DNA of 64,000 nucleotides from Williamsia muralis (GTDB lineage Bacteria; Actinomycetota; Actinomycetes; Mycobacteriales; Mycobacteriaceae). The position numbers and the translations under genes are program-made. Positions 44,944 to 52,368 of the stretch are shown here, piece by piece (positions within the stretch are counted from its first letter, which is position 1; the number at the start of each line of letters is the position of its first letter). The stretch covers positions 62,001 through 126,000 of the forward strand of contig NZ_PEBD01000004.1 in assembly GCF_002735905.1 (NCBI RefSeq), in the 5' to 3' direction. Below the pieces are notes generated by a model that ran no database searches, had not been told where the DNA came from, and saw only the letters and a list, made by a program, of their open reading frames with translations.

Positions 44944-45819
44944 CTACGGCCCGGCTATCGTGTCCAGCTCGGCGTAGTCCGCGTCGGACAGCTGCAGGCC
45001 GGCGCCAGACGCGTTGTCACGCAGGTGGGTGACCGATGAGGTGCCAGGGATCAGCAGGATGTTCGGCGACCGCCGCAGGAGCCACGCCAGAGCAACCGAC
45101 ATCGGCGTCGCGTCGAGCCGAGTTGCCACCGAACTCAACACCTCCGGCTGCAGGGGGCTGAATCCGCCGAGGGGAAAGAAGGGCACGAAGGCGATGTTCT
45201 CGGTGTTCAACGAGTCGATCAGCGCGTCGTCCTGGCGATTGGCCACGTTGTAGAAGTTCTGGACACACACGATCGGCACGAGCGAACGGGCTTCGGCGAC
45301 CTGCTCAGGTGTCACGTTGCTGAGCCCGAGGTGCCGGATCAACCCATCCTGCTGCAACTCCGCCAGGGTCGTGAACGCCTCTTCGATGGATCCCGACTCC
45401 GGGCCCATGGGACTGCCCACCCGCAGGTTGACCACATCGAGCACATCGAGTCCAAGATTCGCGAGATTGGAATGGACGCTGTCGCGCAGCTGCTGGGGTG
45501 ATCGAGCCGGGGGCCATCCGCCCTGGGCGTCACGATGCGCGCCGACCTTCGTGATCACGCGGAGCGAGTCGGGGTAAGGGTGAAGTGCCTGTCTGATGAG
45601 CTGATTGGTGATGTAAGGCCCGTACGCGTCGCTGGTGTCGATGTGGGTGATGCCCAACTCCACCACCTCGCGCAGGACACTGACCGCGGCGCTGCGGTCG
45701 GCCGGAGGTCCCATCACGCCGGGACCTGCCAATTGCATTGCGCCGTAGCCGAAACGGGTGAGATTGAGCTTATCGGTGAGGGGGAAGACCCCGCCGGGTA
45801 GTCGTGTTGCGTTTGTCAT
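44944..45819 (-). CDS. Aldo/keto reductase
   Basis: A 291-residue NADPH-dependent TIM-barrel reductase. The catalytic Asp and Tyr are in HIDTSDAYGPY (D61, Y66) and the Lys in RVITKVG (K91). The usual active-site His (in a ..L.H.. strand) is replaced by VVNLRVG (N121-L-R123), as in a subset of oxidoreductases in this family. NADPH-binding features near the C-terminus are LLIPGTSSVTHLRDN. GGGGAG precedes the ATG. It is divergent from an XRE regulator, which probably controls it. Confidence 0.88.
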   Translation of the reverse strand: MTNATRLPGGVFPLTDKLNLTRFGYGAMQLAGPGVMGPPADRSAAVSVLREVVELGITHIDTSDAYGPYITNQLIRQALHPYPDSLRVITKVGAHRDAQGGWPPARSPQQLRDSVHSNLANLGLDVLDVVNLRVGSPMGPESGSIEEAFTTLAELQQDGLIRHLGLSNVTPEQVAEARSLVPIVCVQNFYNVANRQDDALIDSLNTENIAFVPFFPLGGFSPLQPEVLSSVATRLDATPMSVALAWLLRRSPNILLIPGTSSVTHLRDNASGAGLQLSDADYAELDTIAGP

Positions 45820-45909
45820 CTCCCCACCGTGCGAGAAGCGACGCGACCGTGCCAGTGCCCCGGTCTTCCTGGGAGTGACAGGGACAGTCACGTCGACCGC
45901 AAGTCTGAG

Positions 45910-45915
45910 TACGGT
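45910..45915 (+). promoter_or_regulatory. -10 box of the XRE regulator (leaderless)
   Basis: TACGGT ends 7 nt before the ATG at 45922. An inverted repeat GTGAC-N7-GTCAC (45875-45891) lies upstream in the divergent promoter region and may be an operator. Confidence 0.4.
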
Positions 45916-45921
45916 CGTCGT

Positions 45922-46785
45922 ATGAGCGGCAACGGACAACTCGGCGACTACCTTCGTGCCCGACGGGAGCTCGTCCGGCCAGAGGACGTCGGGCTGCCGG
46001 TGGTGGGGCAGCGCCGCGTGTCGGGGTTACGCCGCGAGGAGGTGGCGATGCTCGCGGGCATCAGCTCCGACTACTACCTCCGGCTGGAGCAAGGGCGCGA
46101 CCACAACCCGTCAGTGCAGGTGCTCGAGTCACTCGGCCGCGTACTGCAACTCGACGAGACGGCCACCACTTATCTCATCGGACTCGCTGCGCCCCAGACA
46201 CGCAAACGCACGCGACGTCACCGTCGCGAGACGGTGCCCGAGGGTATCCGCCAACTACTTGCCACCATCGGAATGCCGGCCTTCGTGGAGAGTCGACACT
46301 TCGACGTGCTCGCCGCCAACGACCTCGCCCGCGCCGTGTCACCAAACTTGCGCGTCGGTCGGAACCGTTTGAAGGCGTTGTTCCTCGACCCCGGCGAACA
46401 AGCACTCTGCCCGAATCATGAACTGGCCATGGCTCACCTTGTCGCTGGCTTTCGCCAGTCGATAGGCACCGACGTCGATGATCCGCGTGTGGTGCAGATA
46501 GTGGGGGAGCTGTCCCTGGCGAGCGAGCAGTTTCGTCGACTGTGGGCTCGGCACGACGTGCGGGTGCGGGTGGGCACTCAGACCCCGATGTACCACCCGC
46601 AGGTCGGCGAGCTGATGCTCTACAAAGACCGGCTTGCCGTCGATGCATCCGAAGGTCTTGTCTTGGTGATCTATCACGCGGCGCCCGGATCCGACAGCGC
46701 AGAGAAGCTCGCTCTGCTCGCATCGCTGGCCGCGCAGGCGGCGCCGGAGTTGTCGGCGCGTGCAGCGGACGTGACGGACGGCTGA
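45922..46785 (+). CDS. XRE-family regulator with MmyB-like C-terminal domain
   Basis: A 287-residue protein. The HTH is at residues about 8-75 (LGDYLRARRELVRPEDVGLP...RRVSGLRREEVAMLAGISSDYYLRLEQGRDHNPSVQVLESLGRVL), a hallmark of regulators with a MmyB-like ligand-binding domain. The C-terminal domain (FVESRHFDVLAANDLARAVSPN...YHPQVGELMLYKDRLAVDASEGLVLVIYHAAPGSDSAEKLALLASL) binds lipids or fatty acyl groups in known members. It is divergently transcribed from the aldo/keto reductase gene with about 100 bp between, the usual arrangement of regulator and target. Confidence 0.9.
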   Translation: MSGNGQLGDYLRARRELVRPEDVGLPVVGQRRVSGLRREEVAMLAGISSDYYLRLEQGRDHNPSVQVLESLGRVLQLDETATTYLIGLAAPQTRKRTRRHRRETVPEGIRQLLATIGMPAFVESRHFDVLAANDLARAVSPNLRVGRNRLKALFLDPGEQALCPNHELAMAHLVAGFRQSIGTDVDDPRVVQIVGELSLASEQFRRLWARHDVRVRVGTQTPMYHPQVGELMLYKDRLAVDASEGLVLVIYHAAPGSDSAEKLALLASLAAQAAPELSARAADVTDG

Positions 46786-46866
46786 GCGCCGGCGCCACTG
46801 GTCAAGGAGGCGCCGCCACTCCCCGGCGTTTTGCCCGGTGGTGCGGCGCACTGGGAAGATGCATCG

Positions 46867-48129
46867 GTGAACGATCCCCAACAAGGCCCCGACCGCAGTT
46901 TCACCCTCGGGACCAGCCTGCCCGGCACGCTCGGTCGAACCGGGACGATCGATACGCCGCACGGGCAGATCAAGACGCCGGCGTTCGTGCCGGTCGGGAC
47001 CAAGGCGACGGTGAAGACCGTGGTTCCCGAGGCGGTGCGCGACCTCGGCGCCCAGGCGGTGCTCGCCAACGCCTACCACCTGTATCTGCAGCCCGGTCCG
47101 CACATCATCGACGAGGCTGGTGGTCTCGGGAAGTTCATGAATTGGCCCGGTCCCACCTACACCGACAGTGGCGGCTTCCAGGTGATGTCGCTCGGTGCGG
47201 GCTTCAAGAAGGTCATCGCGATGGACGTGACCGGCATGCAGAACGACGAGGTGATCGCCGAGGGCAAGGAACGACTGGCCCGCGTCGACGACGACGGAGT
47301 CACGTTCAAATCGCATCTGGATGGGTCGTCCCACCGGTTCACCCCTGAGGTGTCGATGCAGATCCAACACCAGTTGGGCGCCGACATCATCTTTGCGTTC
47401 GATGAACTCACCACGTTGATGAACACCCGTGAGTACCAGGAGACGTCGCTCGAGCGGACGCGCCTCTGGGCGGTCAGGTGCCTGGCCGAACACAACCGGC
47501 TGACCGCCGAACGCAGCCATCGACCGACCCAGTCGCTCTGGGGAGTGCTGCAGGGCGCGCAGTACGAAGACCTGCGGCGCAAAGCAGCGCGTGATCTGGT
47601 GGCGATGAGCGAACGCGACGTCGACAACGGCGGCCGCGGTTTCGGTGGCTACGGAATCGGGGGCGCACTGGAGAAACAGAACCTGGGCACCATCGTCCGG
47701 TGGGTGAACGAGGAACTGCCGCAGGACAAAGCGCGACATCTACTGGGGATCAGCGAACCGGACGACATCTTCACGGCGATCGAGAACGGGGTCGACACTT
47801 TCGACTGCGTGTCGCCGTCGCGGGTGGCGCGCAATGGGGCCATCTATTCACTCGATGGTCGCTACAACGTGACGAACAGCCGGTTCCGCAACGACTTCAG
47901 ACCGCTGGATCCCGAGATCGAGAACTACACAACGCAATACACCCGGGCGTACATCCACCACTTGTTCAAAGCCAAAGAAGGCCTGGCGGCCACACTCTGC
48001 ACCATCCACAATGAGCACTTCATCGTGACGTTGGTGGAGCGGGCGCGCCAGGCCATCGAAGACGGGACCTACTTCGAGTTCCGGGACGAGTTCCTCGGCC
48101 GGTACTACGCGCAGGCGAAAACCTCGTGA
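46867..48129 (+). CDS. tgt: tRNA-guanine(34) transglycosylase, zinc cysteines missing
   Basis: A 420-residue TIM-barrel enzyme that exchanges guanine at tRNA position 34 for a 7-deazaguanine (queuosine pathway). D100 (PTYTDSGGFQV) matches the general base, and D313 (DTFDCVSPSR) the nucleophile. The zinc site is lost: where E. coli has C302, C304 and C307 (PECDCYTC), this protein reads PEIENYT (I351, N353, T356); only H381 of LCTIHNE remains. The substrate-specificity loop reads GYGIGGALEKQN rather than GGLAVGE; I recall this loop from other actinobacterial Tgt. The GTG at 46867 follows GAAGAT-N6 and is preferred to an upstream ATG at 46831. It is convergent with the RDD gene. Confidence 0.88.
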   Translation: MNDPQQGPDRSFTLGTSLPGTLGRTGTIDTPHGQIKTPAFVPVGTKATVKTVVPEAVRDLGAQAVLANAYHLYLQPGPHIIDEAGGLGKFMNWPGPTYTDSGGFQVMSLGAGFKKVIAMDVTGMQNDEVIAEGKERLARVDDDGVTFKSHLDGSSHRFTPEVSMQIQHQLGADIIFAFDELTTLMNTREYQETSLERTRLWAVRCLAEHNRLTAERSHRPTQSLWGVLQGAQYEDLRRKAARDLVAMSERDVDNGGRGFGGYGIGGALEKQNLGTIVRWVNEELPQDKARHLLGISEPDDIFTAIENGVDTFDCVSPSRVARNGAIYSLDGRYNVTNSRFRNDFRPLDPEIENYTTQYTRAYIHHLFKAKEGLAATLCTIHNEHFIVTLVERARQAIEDGTYFEFRDEFLGRYYAQAKTS

Positions 48130-48130
48130 A

Positions 48131-48847
48131 CTAGCCGGTCTTTACGACCTTGGTGCCACCGGCGAACTTGTCGTGGATGCCCTGGTTGTTCGGGTCACTG
48201 TTGATGGTGACGCCGATGGCGATCAGGATTCCGAGCGAGGCGAGGCTCAACAGGAACGGCAGGATCGGCACGAACGAGAGCAGCGACGACAGGAAGCCGA
48301 TCAGCATCCAAGAGTTCCGCTTGAGTGACTCTTCCTGGGTGGGCAGTCCGCCCGACGCGCCCTGAACCTTCAGCTTCAGGAGCTGCTTGCCCAACGTTGC
48401 GCCCGAACGGGTTTCGAAGAACACGAAGTAGGCCAACCCGGCGAGGCTCAGGATCAGGGAGACGATCAGCGACACGATGAAGATGTCGACGACCAGCACG
48501 ACGATCGTCGAGACGATGGCCAAGACCACTCCGACGATGATGGCGTCGATGATCCTGGCGCCCAAGCGAATTCCGGCGCCTGCGGTCTGCCCGAATCCGG
48601 CGCCCGCCTGCGGCTGCCCGTAGCTGGACTGGTCGCCGAACTGGGGCGGCGGGGGGTAGCTGCCCTGCGAGGGCGGAGGATAGTTGCCCTGCGGCGGCGG
48701 GTAAGAACCTGCCGGCGGCGGGGTGCCTGGCTGCTGGTAGGAACCGGGAGGCGGACCTGCCGGGCCGCCTTTACCCAGGTCCGGGTTCGGCGGGGGATTG
48801 TTGCCCGGGTAGTTGGGGTCGGGGCCTGGGTACTGCGGTCCGCTCAT
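48131..48847 (-). CDS. RDD-family membrane protein with Pro-rich N-terminus
   Basis: A 238-residue protein. The first approximately 90 residues are Pro/Gly/Tyr/Gln-rich (PPGSYQQPGTPPPAGSYPPPQGNYPPPSQ). The RDD domain begins at GIRLGARIIDAIIVGVVLA, with helices at about 105-150 and 185-220 and the family ETRSGATLGKQLLKLKVQ segment. It ends with NQGIHDKFAGGTKVV, a typical RDD C-terminus. Function is unknown (RDD proteins are linked to transport or stress). The stop is 1 nt from the convergent tgt stop. The upstream 324-bp gap to gluQ (48848-49171) holds nothing convincing beyond a TAGACT -10 candidate at 48906-48911 on the minus strand. Confidence 0.85.
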   Translation of the reverse strand: MSGPQYPGPDPNYPGNNPPPNPDLGKGGPAGPPPGSYQQPGTPPPAGSYPPPQGNYPPPSQGSYPPPPQFGDQSSYGQPQAGAGFGQTAGAGIRLGARIIDAIIVGVVLAIVSTIVVLVVDIFIVSLIVSLILSLAGLAYFVFFETRSGATLGKQLLKLKVQGASGGLPTQEESLKRNSWMLIGFLSSLLSFVPILPFLLSLASLGILIAIGVTINSDPNNQGIHDKFAGGTKVVKTG

Positions 48848-49171
48848 GACTTTCGATTCCTCTCGCGGCGAAGGCACGCTTCGCACCTACCTGATGGTCG
48901 TGACGAGTCTAAACCGGACAAAGGTGCGTTGCCGGTTGTTTCGACCCCTGAGGGGTGTCTAGCCAGCGTTGATTCGAGTAAGCGATCATCGACCGCCGCT
49001 TGGCGTTTGAGCAGGTCAGCCGATTTTCGACGTCGATCGGTTGCCTGCGTCTGTGGCGATCACTGGTTACCGGCACCGTGAATACAAGGCCGGATCGCTA
49101 TTCCATTCGAATGATTGCCTCGGCGTGCCGTCTGCCTGTGAAGTTCTTGTGGCGCGGCGTTCCGGTGCCGA

Positions 49172-50116
49172 TCAGCAACTCAGCATTGCGCTCGGTTCGA
49201 GGACCCAGGGATCGCGTGGCAAGTCGTCGGGATCGAATCGGGCGAGCAGCTGATCGATGGTCACCGGCTCGTTCGGGGCTGCCATTTTCAACGACGCGGC
49301 GATGAGTGACAGAACACGCTGTGCGGCAATGCCGCCCAGGGCCAGGTCTGACAACGTGACAGCGCCGTCGCGTTTGGCGAGCCTTGCGCCCTCCGTGTTC
49401 AGGACCAGAGGCACATGGGCATAGGCAGGTGGTGAAATGCGAAGCAGCCCGGCCAGATAACTCTGCCGAGGAGCTGAGCTGAGCAGGTCGTCGGCACGAA
49501 CCACCTGATCCACTCCCTGGGCGTCGTCGTCGATGACCACGGCCAGGTTGTATGCCGGTGTGCCATCGCCGCGGCGGAGGACGAAGTCGTCGACCATCCC
49601 GGTATGACGGCCGAGAAGTGTGTCGACGACGGTGAACTCGGCGACCTCCGCGCGAAGCCGGATGGCAGGCGGGCGGCCGGTATCGCGTTTGGCTTGTCGT
49701 TGCGCATCGGTGAGGTCGCGGCACGTCCCCGGGTAGGCGCCCGCCGGCGCATGCGGCGCGGACGGGGCCTCGAGGATTTCGCGTCGAGTGCAGAAGCACT
49801 CGTACGTCAGTCCCCGTCGCTGCAGGTCGTCGATGGCGGCGTCGTAGGAGAGTCGACGTTCCGACTGCCACATCACCGGAGGGTCCCAGGTGATCCCCAA
49901 TGCCGCGAGATCGGCGAGCTGCCGGTCTGCTGCCCCCGGTGCCACCCGATCGAGATCTTCCATTCGCACCACGAAGCGCCGGCCGCTCGAACGGGCAAAC
50001 AACCAGGCGAGCAAGGCGGTACGGAGATTGCCTATGTGCAGATCACCCGACGGCGACGGCGCGTACCGTCCCGCACCGCTCGGGCGGCCCGGTTCGTCTC
50101 GGCGGCAATCGTTCAC
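49172..50116 (-). CDS. gluQ: Glutamyl-Q tRNA(Asp) synthetase
   Basis: A 314-residue catalytic-domain-only glutamyl-tRNA synthetase relative that attaches glutamate to queuosine-34 of tRNA-Asp. The HIGH motif is HIGN (residues 27-30, in YAPSPSGDLHIGNLRTALL) and a KMSKS-like loop is LAKRDGAV. The zinc site is intact: C107, C109 (YECFCTR), Y128, C132 (AYPGTC). It lacks an anticodon-binding domain, which separates it from GltX. GTG start at 50116 lies 7 nt after TACCCT (leaderless pattern). It is divergent from ligC. It sits one gene from tgt, which makes the substrate of its acylation in the same pathway. Confidence 0.9.
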   Translation of the reverse strand: MNDCRRDEPGRPSGAGRYAPSPSGDLHIGNLRTALLAWLFARSSGRRFVVRMEDLDRVAPGAADRQLADLAALGITWDPPVMWQSERRLSYDAAIDDLQRRGLTYECFCTRREILEAPSAPHAPAGAYPGTCRDLTDAQRQAKRDTGRPPAIRLRAEVAEFTVVDTLLGRHTGMVDDFVLRRGDGTPAYNLAVVIDDDAQGVDQVVRADDLLSSAPRQSYLAGLLRISPPAYAHVPLVLNTEGARLAKRDGAVTLSDLALGGIAAQRVLSLIAASLKMAAPNEPVTIDQLLARFDPDDLPRDPWVLEPSAMLSC

Positions 50117-50150
50117 CCGAACGAGGGTACAAGTGCAAGGATGGGACATC

Positions 50151-51191
50151 ATGGACCTTCCTGTGATGCCGCCGGTGGTACCGATGCTGGCCAAATCCGC
50201 TGCCAAGATCCCCGATGAGGCCGGCGCCGCGGTGTGGTCGCATGAGCCCAAATGGGACGGGTTTCGGGCAATCATCTTTCGCGACGGCGACGAGGTGGTC
50301 ATCGGGTCGCGCGGTGGCAAGGACCTCGGACGGTACTTCCCCGAACTGATCGAGGCGGCCCGAGAGGAATTGCCGGACAGGGTGGTTGTCGACGGTGAGA
50401 TCGGCGTGCAGGCCGATCTCGGTGGGGTTCGCCGGCTCAGCTGGGACGCCCTGTCCATCCGGATCCATCCCGCGAAATCCCGGGTCACGATGCTCGCCGA
50501 ACAGACCCCGGCGATGTTCATCGGGTTCGACGCGCTGGCCACCGGCGACAGGGATCTCACCCGGGAGCCGTTCTCCACGCGCCGCGAGGTGCTCCTCGAA
50601 TCGATCCCCGGAGCCGGGCGTTGCCGGGTGAGTCGGGTGACCACCGATGCCGACCTTGCGCAGAACTGGTTCTCCGAGTTCGAAGGCGCAGGTCTCGACG
50701 GTGTCGTCAGCAAGCGCCTCGACGGGATCTACCTGCCGGGCAAGCGCGAGATGATCAAGGTCAAGCACAAGCGCAGCGCCGACTGCGTCGTCATCGGATA
50801 CCGCGTCCACAAGAGTGGTACCGGTCTGGGTTCGATGTTGCTGGGTCTCTACAGAGACGGTGATCTCCGCATGGTCGGCGGAGCCGGCGCGTTCTCGGAC
50901 GCGAAGCGAATCGAGTTGCAGGAGATGCTCGAACCGATGCGGCTCGACCCCGACAACGTCGCCGAGGGTGAGCCGAGCCGCTGGAAAGAGAAGGGGTCGT
51001 CGCAGTGGACCCCCATCCGCCCGGAACTCGTCGTCGAAGTCGCCTACGACCAGATGGAGGGCGACAGGTTCCGGCACACCGTGCAATTCGTGCGGTGGCG
51101 TCCCGACCGTGAACCCGAGAGCTGCGGCTATGAACAACTCGAGGTCCCGCTCACCTACGACCTTTTCGACGTCCTGGAGGGACAAGACTGA
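50151..51191 (+). CDS. ligC: ATP-dependent DNA ligase (LigC-type)
   Basis: A 346-residue ligase. The adenylation motif is EPKWDGFRA with the nucleophilic K34; further nucleotidyltransferase motifs are VVDGEIGV, FIGFDALA, GLDGVVSKRLDGIYLPGKREMIKVKHKRSADCVVIGY. The C-terminal OB-fold part runs from about 235 (GLGSMLLGLYRDGDLRMVGG) to the end. It lacks the nuclease and polymerase domains of LigD. It is translationally coupled (1-nt overlap, TGATG) to a Prim-PolC gene, the same pairing as in M. tuberculosis (Rv3731/Rv3730c, as I recall), where the pair works in short-patch repair. Start at 50151 has AAGGA 10 nt upstream. Confidence 0.92.
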   Translation: MDLPVMPPVVPMLAKSAAKIPDEAGAAVWSHEPKWDGFRAIIFRDGDEVVIGSRGGKDLGRYFPELIEAAREELPDRVVVDGEIGVQADLGGVRRLSWDALSIRIHPAKSRVTMLAEQTPAMFIGFDALATGDRDLTREPFSTRREVLLESIPGAGRCRVSRVTTDADLAQNWFSEFEGAGLDGVVSKRLDGIYLPGKREMIKVKHKRSADCVVIGYRVHKSGTGLGSMLLGLYRDGDLRMVGGAGAFSDAKRIELQEMLEPMRLDPDNVAEGEPSRWKEKGSSQWTPIRPELVVEVAYDQMEGDRFRHTVQFVRWRPDREPESCGYEQLEVPLTYDLFDVLEGQD

Positions 51192-52234
51192 TGGCGAAAG
51201 CTCCGGCCGAAGAACTCGATGTCGACGGAACCGCGGTGCGGTTGTCCAACCCCGACAAGATCTACTTCCCCCAGCTCGGCGAGAAGGGCGGCCGCAAAAG
51301 GGATTTGGTGGAGTACTACCGCACGGTGGCGCTACAGGGTGCGATGTTGACTGCCCTGCGCGACCGACCGACCTTCTTGCAGCGTTTCCCCGACGGCATC
51401 GAAGGTGAGGAGATCTACCAGAAGCGTGTGGCGGCCAAACGCCCCGACTTCGTGGAGTCGACGTCGATCACCTTTCCCTCCGGTCGCAAGGCCGACGCGA
51501 TCCGGACCACCAGCGCGCCGGTCATCGTGTGGGCGGCCAATCTGGGGACGGTCACATTCCATCCGTGGCCCACGATCGCCCCGGACAACGACCATCCCGA
51601 CCAACTCCGGATCGACCTCGATCCGCAGCCGGGTACGGACTTCGCCGACGCTCGCCGTGTTGCCATCGACGTGTTGCGGCCACTGCTCGACGAATTGGGT
51701 CTGGTCGGTTACCCCAAGACCTCGGGCGGACGCGGTCTGCATGTGTTCGTGCCCATCGAGCCGCGCTGGGATTTCATCGAGACCCGGCGTGCGGTGATCG
51801 CCCTGGCGCGTGAGCTCGAACGCCGCGACAGTTCGTCGGTCACCACCTCGTGGTGGAAGGAAGAGCGCGGAGAGCGGCTCTTCATCGACTTCAATCAGAA
51901 CGCCCGCGACCGCACGATGGCCGCCGGATATTCGGCGCGGCGCACCCCCACGGCGACGGTGTCGACACCGGTGACCTGGGACGAGCTGGCCGACGTCGAT
52001 CCCCTTGACTGCACCATCGCCACAGTCCCGGCGCTGCTGGAACGCCGGGGAGATCCCATGGCGGACATCGGCGATCATCCTGGGAGTCTCGATCCGCTGC
52101 TCGAATGGGTGGCGCGCGACGAGAAGGACGGGCTGGGCGACATGCCCTATCCGCCGAGCTACCCGAAGATGCCGGGTGAACCCAAGCGTGTTCAGCCGTC
52201 GCGGGCCCGTCATGACGACGAGTCGGAGCCTTAA
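51191..52234 (+). CDS. Prim-PolC, LigD-polymerase-like DNA repair polymerase
   Basis: A 347-residue stand-alone polymerase domain of the archaeo-eukaryotic primase type (LigD PolDom family). Catalytic acidic residues lie in LRIDLDPQPGTDF, and family segments are SNPDKIYFPQ, KTSGGRGLHVFVPI and GERLFIDFNQNARDRTMAAGYSARRTPTATVSTPVTWDEL. It fills gaps with ribo- or deoxyribonucleotides during repair together with LigC. It begins inside the ligC stop. The C-terminal approximately 25 residues are basic/Pro-rich (MPGEPKRVQPSRARHDDESEP). Confidence 0.92.
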   Translation: MAKAPAEELDVDGTAVRLSNPDKIYFPQLGEKGGRKRDLVEYYRTVALQGAMLTALRDRPTFLQRFPDGIEGEEIYQKRVAAKRPDFVESTSITFPSGRKADAIRTTSAPVIVWAANLGTVTFHPWPTIAPDNDHPDQLRIDLDPQPGTDFADARRVAIDVLRPLLDELGLVGYPKTSGGRGLHVFVPIEPRWDFIETRRAVIALARELERRDSSSVTTSWWKEERGERLFIDFNQNARDRTMAAGYSARRTPTATVSTPVTWDELADVDPLDCTIATVPALLERRGDPMADIGDHPGSLDPLLEWVARDEKDGLGDMPYPPSYPKMPGEPKRVQPSRARHDDESEP

Positions 52235-52262
52235 GCCGTTCGTTTTGCCCCCGTGAGACCCG

Positions 52263-52285
52263 GCCGAGGGTGTTTTGCCCTCGGC
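52263..52285 (+). terminator. Hairpin after the Prim-PolC gene
   Basis: Stem GCCGAGGG/CCCTCGGC with a 7-nt T-rich loop, 29 nt past the stop. It lacks a T-run, so terminator function is moderately likely. Confidence 0.45.
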
Positions 52286-52368
52286 GGACTGTCACGGGGA
52301 CGATCTGTGCGCGCGACCATACGACTTCACGGCGAGCAGACACGGACATCACCTGACAGAATCCGGCC

